Part shown: positions 34,444 to 42,810 of the stretch, piece by piece
How positions within the stretch are numbered: the first letter of the stretch is position 1
Layout: every line of letters begins with the position of its first letter
From: Alphaproteobacteria bacterium
Lineage (GTDB): Bacteria; Pseudomonadota; Alphaproteobacteria; Caulobacterales; Maricaulaceae
Direction of reading: 5' to 3'
Assembly: GCA_024278855.1 (NCBI GenBank)
Contig: JAJRSJ010000014.1
Span: forward strand, 1 to 48,183
Length of the DNA: 48,183 bases
Program-made: the position numbers and the translations under genes
Notes under the pieces: generated by a model
Told to the model about the DNA's origin: nothing
The model's input: only the letters and a program-made list of their open reading frames with translations
The model's database searches: none

Positions 34444-35844
34444 TTATTTGGTGAGTGTGCGCCGCGCTGTATTGAGCGCGTCCATCAGAAAATCAATGTC
34501 CGCCTTGGTGCTTAAATAGCTAGTCGTGCAAAAGCGCAATACGCTTCGGCCTTCAAAATCCACACGCCCTAGCCAAACCCGCCCGTGGCGCTCAACCTCG
34601 TCGGCAATTTTTTGGGAATCCAGTCCGTGCTTTGTGTCGTCAAAAACAATAACGGGCAATGGACTTGTATTGCGAACCGTCCAACCATATTTGGGCAGTT
34701 GTGTGCGCAGATAATCCGCCAAGGCGAAATGCTGGTCAAACAGATCCCGATAACCGGTCTCACCCACAACCCGTAACATCATCCATAACCGCAAACCGAG
34801 AAACCGCCGCGACCACTGGTTTGTCGTGATATAAAAATCTTGTCCGTCACCATCAGGCATATAGCTAGTTTTTACGGAAAACACATTGGCGGCAAAACTA
34901 GGGTCGCGCATGGCAATGATCCCGGCCCCCATAGGCACGGACAACCATTTATGGGCATCAATCGTGACGCTATCGGCGGTCTCAATACCCGCCAACAAAC
35001 CCAAACGGGTTTTGTCAAATATCAAGGCTCCGGCCCAAGCGGCGTCCACATGATAATGGATATTGTTATCCCGGGCGATTTCAAAACATGCGTGCAGGGG
35101 GTCGATCATGCTAGCCCCTGTCGTGCCGCAAGTGGCCGCGATCATAAAGGGGTAAAACCCGCTTTGACGGTCATCAGCTATCATGGCGCCTAGTCCCTGC
35201 GCGTCCATACGGCCATCGCCTGTAGTTGGGACGAGTCGCACCGCTGCCGCGCCCAGTCCGGTGGCTTTGGCAATTTTTATCCAGGCTAGATGAGAATCCG
35301 CCGACACATACAGGCTGGGTGTTTTTGCAAATGCCCGGACGCCGTGTTCGATATAGTCACTGGACGCCCGGCACAATGCCGCCAATACTGCGGTTTCGTT
35401 AGCTTCCGAACCACCGGATGTGAAATGGGCCGTGCCGGCCTGCATATCCAGTTTTTTACACACCATATCTGCAATGGTGCGCTCCATCGTCACAGAAGCA
35501 TGCGCATGCGAGGTGACACATATTTGCGGATTGCGCACCGCCGCCAAAATATCCCCCACCACCGCTGGCCAAGCGGATGTCGGGTTGAAATACCCGAAAC
35601 ACCGGGCACTGGCTGAACGCAAATCGCCGTGTTCCATTAGATTTGCGGCTTCGTGCAAGGCTTGGTCAAGGGGGATTGGTTTGCTAAAATCAACGGCGGA
35701 AATATTGTCTTTGATTGCTTGGTCCGACCAAACCGGGGCCACAGACCCGTCTTTCATATTTGTGTACGCAGAGCCAATTTGACTGAGCAGTTCTGTAATA
35801 TCCGCTTGGTCAGTGTATATAAATGCGGCAGGTGGTTTTGGCAT
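34444..35844 (-). CDS. Pyridoxal-phosphate decarboxylase, group II (aromatic amino acid / glutamate decarboxylase family)
   Basis: 466 residues. PLP lysine in DSVTIDAHKWLSVPMGAGI; also HFTSGGSEANETAVLAAL, FMIAATCGTTGASMIDPLHA and HYHVDAAWAGALIFDKTR with the PLP-contact Asp. FGYFNPTSAWPAVVGDIL near residue 85 is the substrate-side segment of the family. It decarboxylates an amino acid, most likely aromatic or acidic, but the sequence does not settle which. GGAG 8 nt before the ATG. Upstream (35845-36081) contains a GCTTGC-GCAAGC inverted repeat at 35877-35895 and no gene. Confidence 0.9.
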   Translation of the reverse strand: MPKPPAAFIYTDQADITELLSQIGSAYTNMKDGSVAPVWSDQAIKDNISAVDFSKPIPLDQALHEAANLMEHGDLRSASARCFGYFNPTSAWPAVVGDILAAVRNPQICVTSHAHASVTMERTIADMVCKKLDMQAGTAHFTSGGSEANETAVLAALCRASSDYIEHGVRAFAKTPSLYVSADSHLAWIKIAKATGLGAAAVRLVPTTGDGRMDAQGLGAMIADDRQSGFYPFMIAATCGTTGASMIDPLHACFEIARDNNIHYHVDAAWAGALIFDKTRLGLLAGIETADSVTIDAHKWLSVPMGAGIIAMRDPSFAANVFSVKTSYMPDGDGQDFYITTNQWSRRFLGLRLWMMLRVVGETGYRDLFDQHFALADYLRTQLPKYGWTVRNTSPLPVIVFDDTKHGLDSQKIADEVERHGRVWLGRVDFEGRSVLRFCTTSYLSTKADIDFLMDALNTARRTLTK

Positions 35845-36081
35845 ATCAATAGCTCCTAAGGGGCAAAGCTATCGCAGCTTGCACAATAGGCAAGCCACAT
35901 TCGGACGCTATAGCCAGAATTGATGTATTTAATAGGTCCTGACCCTAGGCTGTAGTGAAGACTTAATGTTAGCTTTTTGGGAGAACGTGACTTTTATGAC
36001 GGAGATAAAGAGTACAGCTTGAAAACGGAGTTTGCGTTTTTTATGGATGATTGTGGGAGTATTCTTTGGTATTAGAGGGCT

Positions 36082-36618
36082 ATGGACTTCATTAAACAAA
36101 ATATCATTATACTTGTAATCATAGGACTTGCGGGGATAACGGCAGGACTAGCTATCTTGCGACCATTGCCAATAGAGCGCGAGATGTATTATCGGACGGG
36201 AGAATGCACTGGTTTCCAGTCATGGCGTCTTAAGAGAAAAAATGTTCAACCAATTGACTACAGTCGTATACGTGAAATTCCAATTGCACAAAACCAAATA
36301 CAAGCCGTTATAGAGGAAGCTTCAACATGGCCGTGCTTACCTTATGGACATATGTTTAGGATTGGATTCGACCCATTCCACAAAGACATTGTATTGAACG
36401 ATGAAACTTTATCACTGCATAAAGAAAAAAAGGAAACAGTCTGGATATATATCCAGCACGAATACAAAGACCTTGAGGCAGCGCCACTAGGAATAAACGT
36501 CATTGCATATTTTGATGGTCGCCCCGAACATATATTTATTCCATATCAGGCTATCACTTGGTTTGACGATCCAGCCCACGACTTTCTGTTAAAACCTTGG
36601 GCGACTGATAAAGAGTAA
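36082..36618 (+). CDS. Unknown AT-rich membrane-anchored protein
   Basis: 178 residues. N-terminal transmembrane segment (IIILVIIGLAGITAGLAIL), then an exported or periplasmic-side domain with two Cys (GECTGF and WPCLPYGHMF) that may form a disulfide, and FIPYQAITWFDDPAHDFLL near the end. No family recognised, though the last part looks like a YcxB-type conserved tail only superficially. Visibly more AT-rich in base and codon use than its neighbours, which suggests recent acquisition. AGGG stands just before the ATG. A solitary inverted repeat lies 89 bp after its stop. Confidence 0.65.
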   Translation: MDFIKQNIIILVIIGLAGITAGLAILRPLPIEREMYYRTGECTGFQSWRLKRKNVQPIDYSRIREIPIAQNQIQAVIEEASTWPCLPYGHMFRIGFDPFHKDIVLNDETLSLHKEKKETVWIYIQHEYKDLEAAPLGINVIAYFDGRPEHIFIPYQAITWFDDPAHDFLLKPWATDKE

Positions 36619-36706
36619 CAGCACAAGCTATATGGAATTAACCGAGCTTAGAGGCCAGAATATTAAATTGAAAAAATGTCCTAAAACGTGGAATCGCGAC
36701 AATTAT

Positions 36707-36785
36707 GTGTAGTGGTTCATACTGAAACTAACAAATCGCCACTGGAAAAACTGGAAACTGTCAGATCAAGTATGAACCACTACAC
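36707..36785. repeat. 79-bp element with perfect 17-bp inverted arms (MITE-like)
   Basis: GTGTAGTGGTTCATACT at 36707-36723 is exactly inverted at 36769-36785 (AGTATGAACCACTACAC), around a 45-bp centre. No transposase and no clear target duplication are visible. The arms end in TGTA/TACA-like ends, as in many insertion sequences, so a miniature or solo IS derivative is the best guess; a transcript from either strand would form a long stem with a large loop. Confidence 0.8.
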
Positions 36786-36808
36786 TGTATTTTCTTAAAG
36801 ATCGACAT

Positions 36809-37465
36809 TCACAAATCTTCCGCGCCCCATAACATTGAGCGCAGGGCGTAGCCGTTTATATTGCGTTCCTTATCAAAGACCCGGCACCAGTCTTTGGCAT
36901 CACATTTATCCAACTCCAACAACGCGCCTTTGGCGGCACGGGTTCGGCTGGGGGCATCGGACCTTGGTTTGGCCCGTATGGCAATGGCACTGCGAACTAG
37001 AACCATGCGCTTACTGCCCAATAATTGTCGTTTCATCCAAGTCTCGTCGCCGTTAACATCGCGCACCTTGCGCCATATTTCGGTTTCGGCAACAACAATC
37101 ATGGGCAGGCCGCGCCGTTTGTATTGCCACTTCACCGGGTGATCACCGCTAGGGCCTGTCCGGCCATTGGAGAGGCTGTATTTAAGGGACACATAACGCG
37201 GGACAGGTTGTTTGGAGGGCGTTTTATCCGCACTAAAACGGACAAGCTCGCTAGTCATACGTTCGCGCGGCCCTGGAACATCTTCGACAATACGCGCCAT
37301 AGACGGCCGTTTTTTAACTTCGGTGTTTTCGGGAAGGGTTTGGGCGGCGCTCGGCCACGCATATGCCCCCATTGCCAGACAAGCCATTACCGTCCGGGCA
37401 GTTGACAGACCGATAGTAGACACCCAGATCATGGAAAATTTTGAATTTATCTGCCTTATGGTCAT
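36809..37465 (-). CDS. SH3-domain (SH3_4-type) exported protein
   Basis: 218 residues from ATG 37465, which gives a signal peptide (ARTVMACLAMGAYAWPSAAQ, cleaved near residue 40). The domain from about 88 has PRYVSLKYSLSNGRTGPSGD, HPVKWQYKRRGLPMIVVAET and IWRKVRDVNGDETWMKRQLL, the bacterial SH3_4 pattern; a second SH3 copy follows (VRSAIAIRAKPRSDAPSRTR to WCRVFDKERNINGYALRSML). It probably binds cell wall or a partner in the periplasm. Divergent from the 2-hydroxyacid dehydrogenase, an arrangement common in alphaproteobacteria. Confidence 0.87.
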   Translation of the reverse strand: MTIRQINSKFSMIWVSTIGLSTARTVMACLAMGAYAWPSAAQTLPENTEVKKRPSMARIVEDVPGPRERMTSELVRFSADKTPSKQPVPRYVSLKYSLSNGRTGPSGDHPVKWQYKRRGLPMIVVAETEIWRKVRDVNGDETWMKRQLLGSKRMVLVRSAIAIRAKPRSDAPSRTRAAKGALLELDKCDAKDWCRVFDKERNINGYALRSMLWGAEDL

Positions 37466-37599
37466 CCCGCTTCTACCTTTGATAGCCCCGTTTTGCTTTT
37501 GATCATTAAGTAAGGGTTTATGGGCCAAGAGGATAAATGAGTTGTAAACAAGGATAAAACTTTACTTGCCAATTTGCCCAGAACCGGCATGTTTAGGCT

Positions 37600-38583
37600 A
37601 TGGATAAGAAACCTAAGATTATCGTCACACGCAGATTGCCCAATGCGGTTCACACGCGCCTTGTGGATTTGTTTGACGCCACACTAAATCCAGAAGACAT
37701 ACCCATGAGCCAGACCGACTTGAAAGCGGCTGCCCAGGAGGCTGATGTTCTCGTACCTACCGTTACCGATAAAATCGATGCGGATATAATCAATGCCGCC
37801 GGGCCGCGTTTGAAACTGATTGCCAATTTCGGCGCGGGAACCGACCATATTGATGTAGGCGCCGCCCATGCCAAAAACATTATTGTGACCAATACGCCGG
37901 GCGTGTTGACAGAAGATACGGCCGATTTCGCAATGGCCATGATCTTGGCAGTGCCGCGCAGATTGGTGGCGGCTGACCGCCTGACCCGTGCGGGCGGTTT
38001 CAAAGGCTGGACGCCGACCGGTATTTTGGGCCACAGGGTGCGCGGCAAAAAACTCGGTATTGTCGGCATGGGTCGTATTGGTCAGGCCATTGCAAGGCGG
38101 GCCAGTGCTTTTGGGCTTAAAGTCCATTACCACAACAAAAGCCCGGTCTCCCCACCTATCGAAAAATCCTTGCAAGCCAAATACTGGCCTGATTTGGACG
38201 CACTGTTGGCCAATATGGATATTATCTCGATCAATTGCCCAAGTACGCCCCAGACCCGTCATCTGATTTCGGCTCAACGTTTGGCGCTTATGCCGTCCCA
38301 CGGGGTTATCATCAATACATCTCGCGGGGAGATTATAGACGAGGCGGCCCTTGCAGATGCATTGGCGAGCGGCGGGATCGCCGGGGCGGGACTTGATGTT
38401 TATGAAAACGAACCAGACATTCACCCGGGCCTGCTAAATTTGCCCAATGTCATTCTGGCCCCCCATATTGCTTCCGCAACCCACGAATCCCGCCTTGAGA
38501 TGGGCGAAAAAATTATGATCAATATCCGCGCCATGTATGATGGCCACCGCTGCCCGGACAGAGTGTTGCCGCCCAAGCACTAG
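37600..38583 (+). CDS. D-2-hydroxyacid dehydrogenase (glyoxylate/hydroxypyruvate reductase-like)
   Basis: 327 residues. NAD(P)-binding GKKLGIVGMGRIGQAIARRA; catalytic Arg in INTSRGEIIDEAAL, Glu in GLDVYENEPDIHP and His in ILAPHIASATHESR. FGAGTDHIDVGAAHAKNI and TPGVLTEDTADFAM are also conserved. It reduces a 2-keto acid such as glyoxylate or hydroxypyruvate; exact substrate unassigned. Its stop codon is embedded in an AGAGCGCTCT palindrome. The small-RNA candidate follows. Confidence 0.93.
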   Translation: MDKKPKIIVTRRLPNAVHTRLVDLFDATLNPEDIPMSQTDLKAAAQEADVLVPTVTDKIDADIINAAGPRLKLIANFGAGTDHIDVGAAHAKNIIVTNTPGVLTEDTADFAMAMILAVPRRLVAADRLTRAGGFKGWTPTGILGHRVRGKKLGIVGMGRIGQAIARRASAFGLKVHYHNKSPVSPPIEKSLQAKYWPDLDALLANMDIISINCPSTPQTRHLISAQRLALMPSHGVIINTSRGEIIDEAALADALASGGIAGAGLDVYENEPDIHPGLLNLPNVILAPHIASATHESRLEMGEKIMINIRAMYDGHRCPDRVLPPKH

Positions 38584-38661
38584 AGCGCTCTCACTTAAGC
38601 AAAAAAACCTAGTAATTCAGGTGTTTATGTCTGATATGGCCATGACTTTGTCTTATTTTCC

Positions 38662-38689
38662 TTGAATTTTTTCTAAAATCTGCTAGTCT
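38662..38689 (+). promoter_or_regulatory. Sigma-70-type promoter of the small-RNA candidate
   Basis: TTGAAT (38662-38667) and TAGTCT (38684-38689) are separated by 16 bp, a good housekeeping promoter. Transcription would begin near 38695, in an otherwise gene-free stretch that ends at a strong terminator. Confidence 0.6.
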
Positions 38690-38690
38690 T

Positions 38691-38870
38691 ACCCCGAATT
38701 GTAGCAATACGATTCCAAACCGGTCCCTCACACACGACTGATTGCAGCGGTCGTATCGGAGTTTAACCGGGGCGCGTACAAGACCTTAAGACCTCCCCAG
38801 CTCTTAGCGGTGTTGTACAAAAAGATAACCCTGCTTTGGTCCACACACCAAAGCAGGGTTATTTCGTTTT
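38691..38870 (+). ncRNA. Structured small RNA candidate with CCUCCCC loop
   Basis: The 300-bp gap between 38584 and 38884 has no coding potential but carries a promoter, internal structure and a strong terminator. CCCCG at 38692-38696 can pair with CGGGG at 38768-38772, with ATACGA/TCGTAT nested inside. A second hairpin is formed by GTACAA (38776-38781) and TTGTAC (38813-38818), extended by ACC/GGT and TTAAGA/TCTTAG, leaving the apical loop CCTCCCCAGC. Loops with CCUCC repeats are known in alphaproteobacterial trans-acting small RNAs that bind Shine-Dalgarno sequences. I could not match a named family; 6S RNA is an alternative that I consider less likely because the structure is three separate stems. 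Confidence 0.65.
38825..38869. terminator. 16-bp-stem terminator, probably bidirectional
   Basis: ATAACCCTGCTTTGGT (38825-38840) and ACCAAAGCAGGGTTAT (38847-38862) are perfect complements with a 6-nt loop, followed by TTCGTTTT on the plus strand. On the minus strand the stem is followed by ATCTTTTT-like sequence, so it can also end the ubiB-to-moeB operon. Confidence 0.93.
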
Positions 38871-38884
38871 GACCTGACCTTGAT

Positions 38885-39646
38885 TTAGAGTGTAATCTGG
38901 CCGCACTCTGGACAGTTTGGGTCTCTCGGTAGGTTTATGGTTCGGGCTTCGCCCTCCAAGCCGCCGTATAAGAACAGCTTGCCGTATAGGGGTTTGCCGG
39001 CCCCGGTTATGATTTTTATGGTCTCCATAGCCATCATGGAGCCGATAATCCCGGCCAGTGCGCCGACTACCCCGACGCTAGCGCAGGTCTCGGCGTCTGG
39101 TGGTTCTTCGGGGACAAAACATCTGTAACAAGCACCCTCTTTGTGTTTGGGCCAATCCATTTTAAACACGGCCAATTGTCCGTCGAACCGCCCCAGTGCG
39201 CCGCTGACTAAGGGCGTTTTTGTGCTAAGGCACGCGGCGTTAACCGCAAAGCGGGCGGCAAAATTGTCCGTCCCGTCCAACACCACATCATAACCGCCAA
39301 TAATTTCCCGGGCATTTTCCCCGTCCAGTTTGGTGTCGTATTCCTGCACTTGAATATGGGGGTTGAGGGCCGTTAAGGTCTGGGCCATAGCTGTGGTTTT
39401 GTTTGCCCCCACATCATTCGTGTCAAACTGGATTTGGCGGTGCAGGTTGGATATATCCACCACGTCATCATCAATGAGGCCAATATGCCCGACCCCTGCC
39501 GCCGCCAGATATAATCCGGCAGGGCCGCCGAGCCCGCCCGCCCCGACGATCAAGACCCGTGCGTGTCCTAAAGCCTGTTGCCCGGCCCCGCCGACCTCCC
39601 TTAGGACAATTTGGCGCGCATAGCGTTCAAGTTCGGCCGCGTCCAC
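38885..39646 (-). CDS. moeB: HesA/MoeB/ThiF-family adenylyltransferase
   Basis: Activates the C-terminal Gly of a ubiquitin-like sulfur carrier (MoaD or ThiS type) by adenylation. 253 residues: RQIVLREVGGAGQQAL start, nucleotide-binding LIVGAGGLGGPAGLYLAAAG, DDDVVDISNLHRQIQF, DGTDNFAARFAVN, zinc-binding CYRC and CPEC pairs, and the conserved AETCASVGVVGALAG cysteine. No rhodanese domain. MoeB and ThiF cannot be told apart here. Last gene of the operon; follows cysK by 7 bp, a setting that suggests sulfur handling. Confidence 0.88.
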   Translation of the reverse strand: MDAAELERYARQIVLREVGGAGQQALGHARVLIVGAGGLGGPAGLYLAAAGVGHIGLIDDDVVDISNLHRQIQFDTNDVGANKTTAMAQTLTALNPHIQVQEYDTKLDGENAREIIGGYDVVLDGTDNFAARFAVNAACLSTKTPLVSGALGRFDGQLAVFKMDWPKHKEGACYRCFVPEEPPDAETCASVGVVGALAGIIGSMMAMETIKIITGAGKPLYGKLFLYGGLEGEARTINLPRDPNCPECGQITL

Positions 39647-39653
39647 GTTTCAC

Positions 39654-40613
39654 CTAAAATTCAAATAATGCCGTCGACAGATAACGCTCGGCGAAAGACG
39701 GGATAATGGTGACAATGGTTTTACCCGCCATGTCTTTGCGCGCCCCAACCTCGAGCGCCGCCGCAATAGCTGCTCCTGACGAAATACCCACAGGCACACC
39801 GTCTAGCTTGGCAGCATTACGCGCTGTCACAAAGGCGGTTTCGTTATCAATAGTGACAATCTCGTCGATCAGGTCAGTATCTAGCGTATCCGGCACAAAG
39901 CCTGCGCCAATGCCTTGGATCATGTGGGGGCCTTTTTCGCCCTTGGACAGGAACGGACTGCCTTCAGGCTCCAGTGCAATTATGTGCATGGCCGGGTTTT
40001 TACCCTTAAGATACCCGCCCGCGCCCGTTAGGGAGCCGCCGGTGCCAACACCGGAAATTAGTACATCTACTTTGCCGCCCGTATCATTCCAAATCTCTGG
40101 CCCGGTTGTGCGTGCGTGAATAGCCGGATTGGCCGGGTTGACAAATTGCCCGGCCTGAACGGCTCCTGGCATTTCTTTGGCCAGTTCATCAGCTCTAGCA
40201 ATCGCGCCGGGCATACCTTCGGCGGCAGGGGTCAAGACAATTTCCGCACCCAGCAACTGGATCAATTTGCGGCGTTCAATCGACATGCTTTCGGGCATGG
40301 TGAACACGGCTTTATAGCCCTTGGCCGCCGCGACCAAAGCCAGACCAATACCGGTATTTCCAGACGTAGGTTCGATAATCGTGCCGCCTGGCTTTAGTAG
40401 ACCGCGTTCTTCCAAGTCCTCGATCATGGCCAGGCCAATACGGTCTTTGACGCTGGCCCCAGGGTTGAAAAATTCAAGCTTGAACAACAAATCAGCCCCA
40501 ATACCGGCGCTGATTTTTGGCATGCGCACCAAAGGCGTGTCACCGATTGTGTCCGAAATACTGTCGTAAATTTTGCCTCTTCCTGGTTTTTGTCCGGGTT
40601 TGTCCATGCTCAT
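39654..40613 (-). CDS. cysK: Cysteine synthase A (O-acetylserine sulfhydrylase)
   Basis: 319 residues of the PLP fold type II family. PLP lysine in FNPGASVKDRIGLAM; substrate loop IIEPTSGNTGIGLALVAAAK; phosphate-binding ISGVGTGGSLTGAGGYLKG; C-terminal VGISSGAAIAAAL. Makes L-cysteine from O-acetylserine and sulfide. AGGAGA ribosome-binding site before the ATG at 40613. Sits between dut and moeB in the operon. Confidence 0.95.
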   Translation of the reverse strand: MSMDKPGQKPGRGKIYDSISDTIGDTPLVRMPKISAGIGADLLFKLEFFNPGASVKDRIGLAMIEDLEERGLLKPGGTIIEPTSGNTGIGLALVAAAKGYKAVFTMPESMSIERRKLIQLLGAEIVLTPAAEGMPGAIARADELAKEMPGAVQAGQFVNPANPAIHARTTGPEIWNDTGGKVDVLISGVGTGGSLTGAGGYLKGKNPAMHIIALEPEGSPFLSKGEKGPHMIQGIGAGFVPDTLDTDLIDEIVTIDNETAFVTARNAAKLDGVPVGISSGAAIAAALEVGARKDMAGKTIVTIIPSFAERYLSTALFEF

Positions 40614-40622
40614 ATTTCTCTC

Positions 40623-41072
40623 CTATTTTATGCCTGTAGACCCGTAACCACCAGCACCGCGCTTGGTCTCGGATAATGTGTCGACCACATTAAACACTGC
40701 CTGCGTCACGGGTGCAATGATCATTTGGGCAATCCGGTCGCCTCGGTTGATGCTAAAGGGTTTTTGGCCGTGATTTATCAGCAGGATTTTCACCTCGCCC
40801 CGATAATCCGCATCAACTGTGCCGGGCGTATTGACTACGCTAATGCCGTGTTTGTAGGCCAGACCGGAACGCGGGCGAATTTGCGCCTCATAGCCCGGCG
40901 GCAAGGCCATGGCTAGGCCGGTGGCTATAAGCGCCCGTTCGCCGGCTTGCAGGACAATTGGTGTATTTTGGTCAATGGCGGCGCGTAAATCCACACCGGC
41001 GGCCAGATCGCTTTCATATGCGGGCATTTGTAATTCGCCGAAATTCTGCAGTTGTTTAATTTCAATCTTCAT
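40623..41072 (-). CDS. dut: Deoxyuridine 5'-triphosphate nucleotidohydrolase
   Basis: Hydrolyses dUTP to dUMP, keeping uracil out of DNA. 149 residues with the five trimeric dUTPase motifs: [43 protein letters not shown] and the C-terminal [10 protein letters not shown]. The ATG at 41072 is chosen (AAGGTGA upstream) over the GTG at 41084. It overlaps the end of the preceding gene by 11 bp. Confidence 0.95.
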   Translation of the reverse strand: MKIEIKQLQNFGELQMPAYESDLAAGVDLRAAIDQNTPIVLQAGERALIATGLAMALPPGYEAQIRPRSGLAYKHGISVVNTPGTVDADYRGEVKILLINHGQKPFSINRGDRIAQMIIAPVTQAVFNVVDTLSETKRGAGGYGSTGIK

Positions 41073-41592
41073 CTTTACTTTCACCTTTATCTTCTTCTTT
41101 TTCGTCTTCTTGTTGGTTATATAATGCCATGCGCAGCGTCAGTAGCTCCGTGTCATCTTCGGTTAAATCTGGGCCGACATAATCATATACATACCCTTTG
41201 TCCGTCGAATTGATCGCCATAAAAGCGCTGTCCTTTGCGTCAAAGTTCGGCGAAATATAAAATGGCAGCCCGGTACGGATAATTTTTAAATCAAATTCGG
41301 TTGGTATCACCGATGCACGGATGCACATAACGGCCCGGATCGGTTTGCCGTCTATTTCGGTCATATGCCCTTTCTCGGAGTCAAACACCGAAAAGATAAA
41401 ATCGGCGGCAGGCAGGAATGTGGCAATTTGGACACCGTTTTTATCCGCCGGGTATTCTGGCAAAGCGTCTGCTGCAATTGCCTGTTGCACCACGATTTCG
41501 CAATTGGCGATATTATCATCGGCTAGTGCTGCCGGGCCGAAAAACCAAGCTAGGGTTATAGCGGGCAACATTAAGGAACGTAAAAATCTCAA
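41062..41592 (-). CDS. Unknown exported protein between coaBC and dut
   Basis: 176 residues from a TTG at 41592, supported by GGAG 9 nt upstream and by a TTGA overlap with the coaBC stop; it gives a signal peptide ([18 protein letters not shown], cleavage after ALA). The mature part has two Cys (IANCEIVV and VMCIRASV) about 55 residues apart and a very acidic Glu/Asp/Lys tail. No family recognised. Its position inside the coaBC-dut operon is unusual for that conserved pair. Confidence 0.7.
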   Translation of the reverse strand: MRFLRSLMLPAITLAWFFGPAALADDNIANCEIVVQQAIAADALPEYPADKNGVQIATFLPAADFIFSVFDSEKGHMTEIDGKPIRAVMCIRASVIPTEFDLKIIRTGLPFYISPNFDAKDSAFMAINSTDKGYVYDYVGPDLTEDDTELLTLRMALYNQQEDEKEEDKGESKDED

Positions 41593-42797
41593 CCTATTGT
41601 CTCCACTATTTTTTGCGCCAGTTTTTTGGCCACTTCAAATTTTCCCATGAGCGGCCACATATCTGCCCCGCTTTTAGTGATCAATATAACCTTGTTATTA
41701 TCTCCGCCCATAACATCACCTGATACATCATTGGCAACAATCCAGTCGCAGTTCTTGTTCGCCAATTTGGCCTTTGCGTAGTTTAACACATTATCGGTTT
41801 CCGCCGCAAACCCGATGACCAGTTTTGGACGGTTTTTTCCGCCGGCAATTGTGCGTAAAATATCCGGGTTTTCGCGCAGAGCCAAGGGCTGTAATTTCTG
41901 TTTGTCTTTTTTGATTTTCTTGTTCGTATTGGTTTTAGGCCGCCAATCGGCTACGGCTGCAACACTGATAAACACGTCGGCAGGCAAGGCGTGTTTACTG
42001 GCGTCGAGCATTTCCCTAGCGGTTTCAACTTGCACCATATTGACGCCTTGGGGTGGGGCTAGTGCCACAGGGCCGGACACCAAAGTCACTTTCGCGCCCA
42101 GTGCCGCACAAGCTTTGGCAATGGCATAACCTTGCTTGCCCGATGAATGGTTGGACAAAAACCGCACCGGGTCAATGGGCTCGCGGGTTGGCCCGGCGGT
42201 GATCAGGATATGTTTGTTCTTGAGGGGTTTGGGTGCAAGATCGTCTAAATGGGTTTTGCCGTCCAGTATTTTTTCTATAGCGTCTGCGATGGTTTCAGGC
42301 TCCGCCATGCGGCCAAAGCCAAATTCCCCGCACGCCATATCGCCTTCGTCCGGCCCGACAAACACAGCATGGTTTTCGCGTAAAATTTGTATATTTCGCC
42401 TTGTGGCCGGATGTTCCCACATGCGCACATTCATGGCGGGGGCATACAGGACGCGCTTGTCGGTGGCTAGTAATGTGGTGCTAGCCAAATCATTGGCCAG
42501 ACCCCGCGCCGCCTTGGCCAGCAGGTCTGCGGTGGCGGGAACCACAACAACTAAATCGCTTGAGCGTGACAATTCAATATGCCCCATTTCCTGCTCGTCC
42601 GACAGGGAAAACAAATCCGTATAGGTTTTCTCGCCGCTAAGCCCGCCAACGGACAATGGCGTGACAAATTCCGCGCCCGCCTTGGTGATGATCGTACTGG
42701 TCTTGATGCCGCGCTTGGCCAACAGGCGTATGAGCAACAACGCCTTAAATGCTGCAATGCCGCCGCCGATAATCAGTAAAATCCGTTTTTCGCTCAT
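41589..42797 (-). CDS. coaBC: Bifunctional phosphopantothenoylcysteine decarboxylase / phosphopantothenate--cysteine ligase
   Basis: Two consecutive steps of coenzyme A synthesis. 402 residues. CoaC domain (1-190): ILLIIGGGIAAFKALLLIRL, VVVPATADLLAKAARGLAND, the PAMN motif in VLYAPAMNVRMWEHPA and the active-site Cys in DMACGEFGFGRMAEPE. CoaB domain: ILITAGPTREPIDPVRFLSN, HSSGKQGYAIAKACAALGAK and LRENPDILRTIAGGK with the catalytic Lys region. Its stop overlaps the next gene and the ubiB stop lies 13 bp upstream. Confidence 0.96.
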   Translation of the reverse strand: MSEKRILLIIGGGIAAFKALLLIRLLAKRGIKTSTIITKAGAEFVTPLSVGGLSGEKTYTDLFSLSDEQEMGHIELSRSSDLVVVVPATADLLAKAARGLANDLASTTLLATDKRVLYAPAMNVRMWEHPATRRNIQILRENHAVFVGPDEGDMACGEFGFGRMAEPETIADAIEKILDGKTHLDDLAPKPLKNKHILITAGPTREPIDPVRFLSNHSSGKQGYAIAKACAALGAKVTLVSGPVALAPPQGVNMVQVETAREMLDASKHALPADVFISVAAVADWRPKTNTNKKIKKDKQKLQPLALRENPDILRTIAGGKNRPKLVIGFAAETDNVLNYAKAKLANKNCDWIVANDVSGDVMGGDNNKVILITKSGADMWPLMGKFEVAKKLAQKIVETIG

Positions 42798-42810
42798 TCC
42801 ATTTGTCCAG

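Noticed and set aside
35877-35895. GCTTGC-GCAAGC inverted repeat upstream of the PLP decarboxylase
   Set aside because: Could be an operator, but a single 6-bp pair gives no real support.
36707-36785. Complete insertion sequence
   Set aside because: No transposase frame within or near the arms and no clear target-site duplication.
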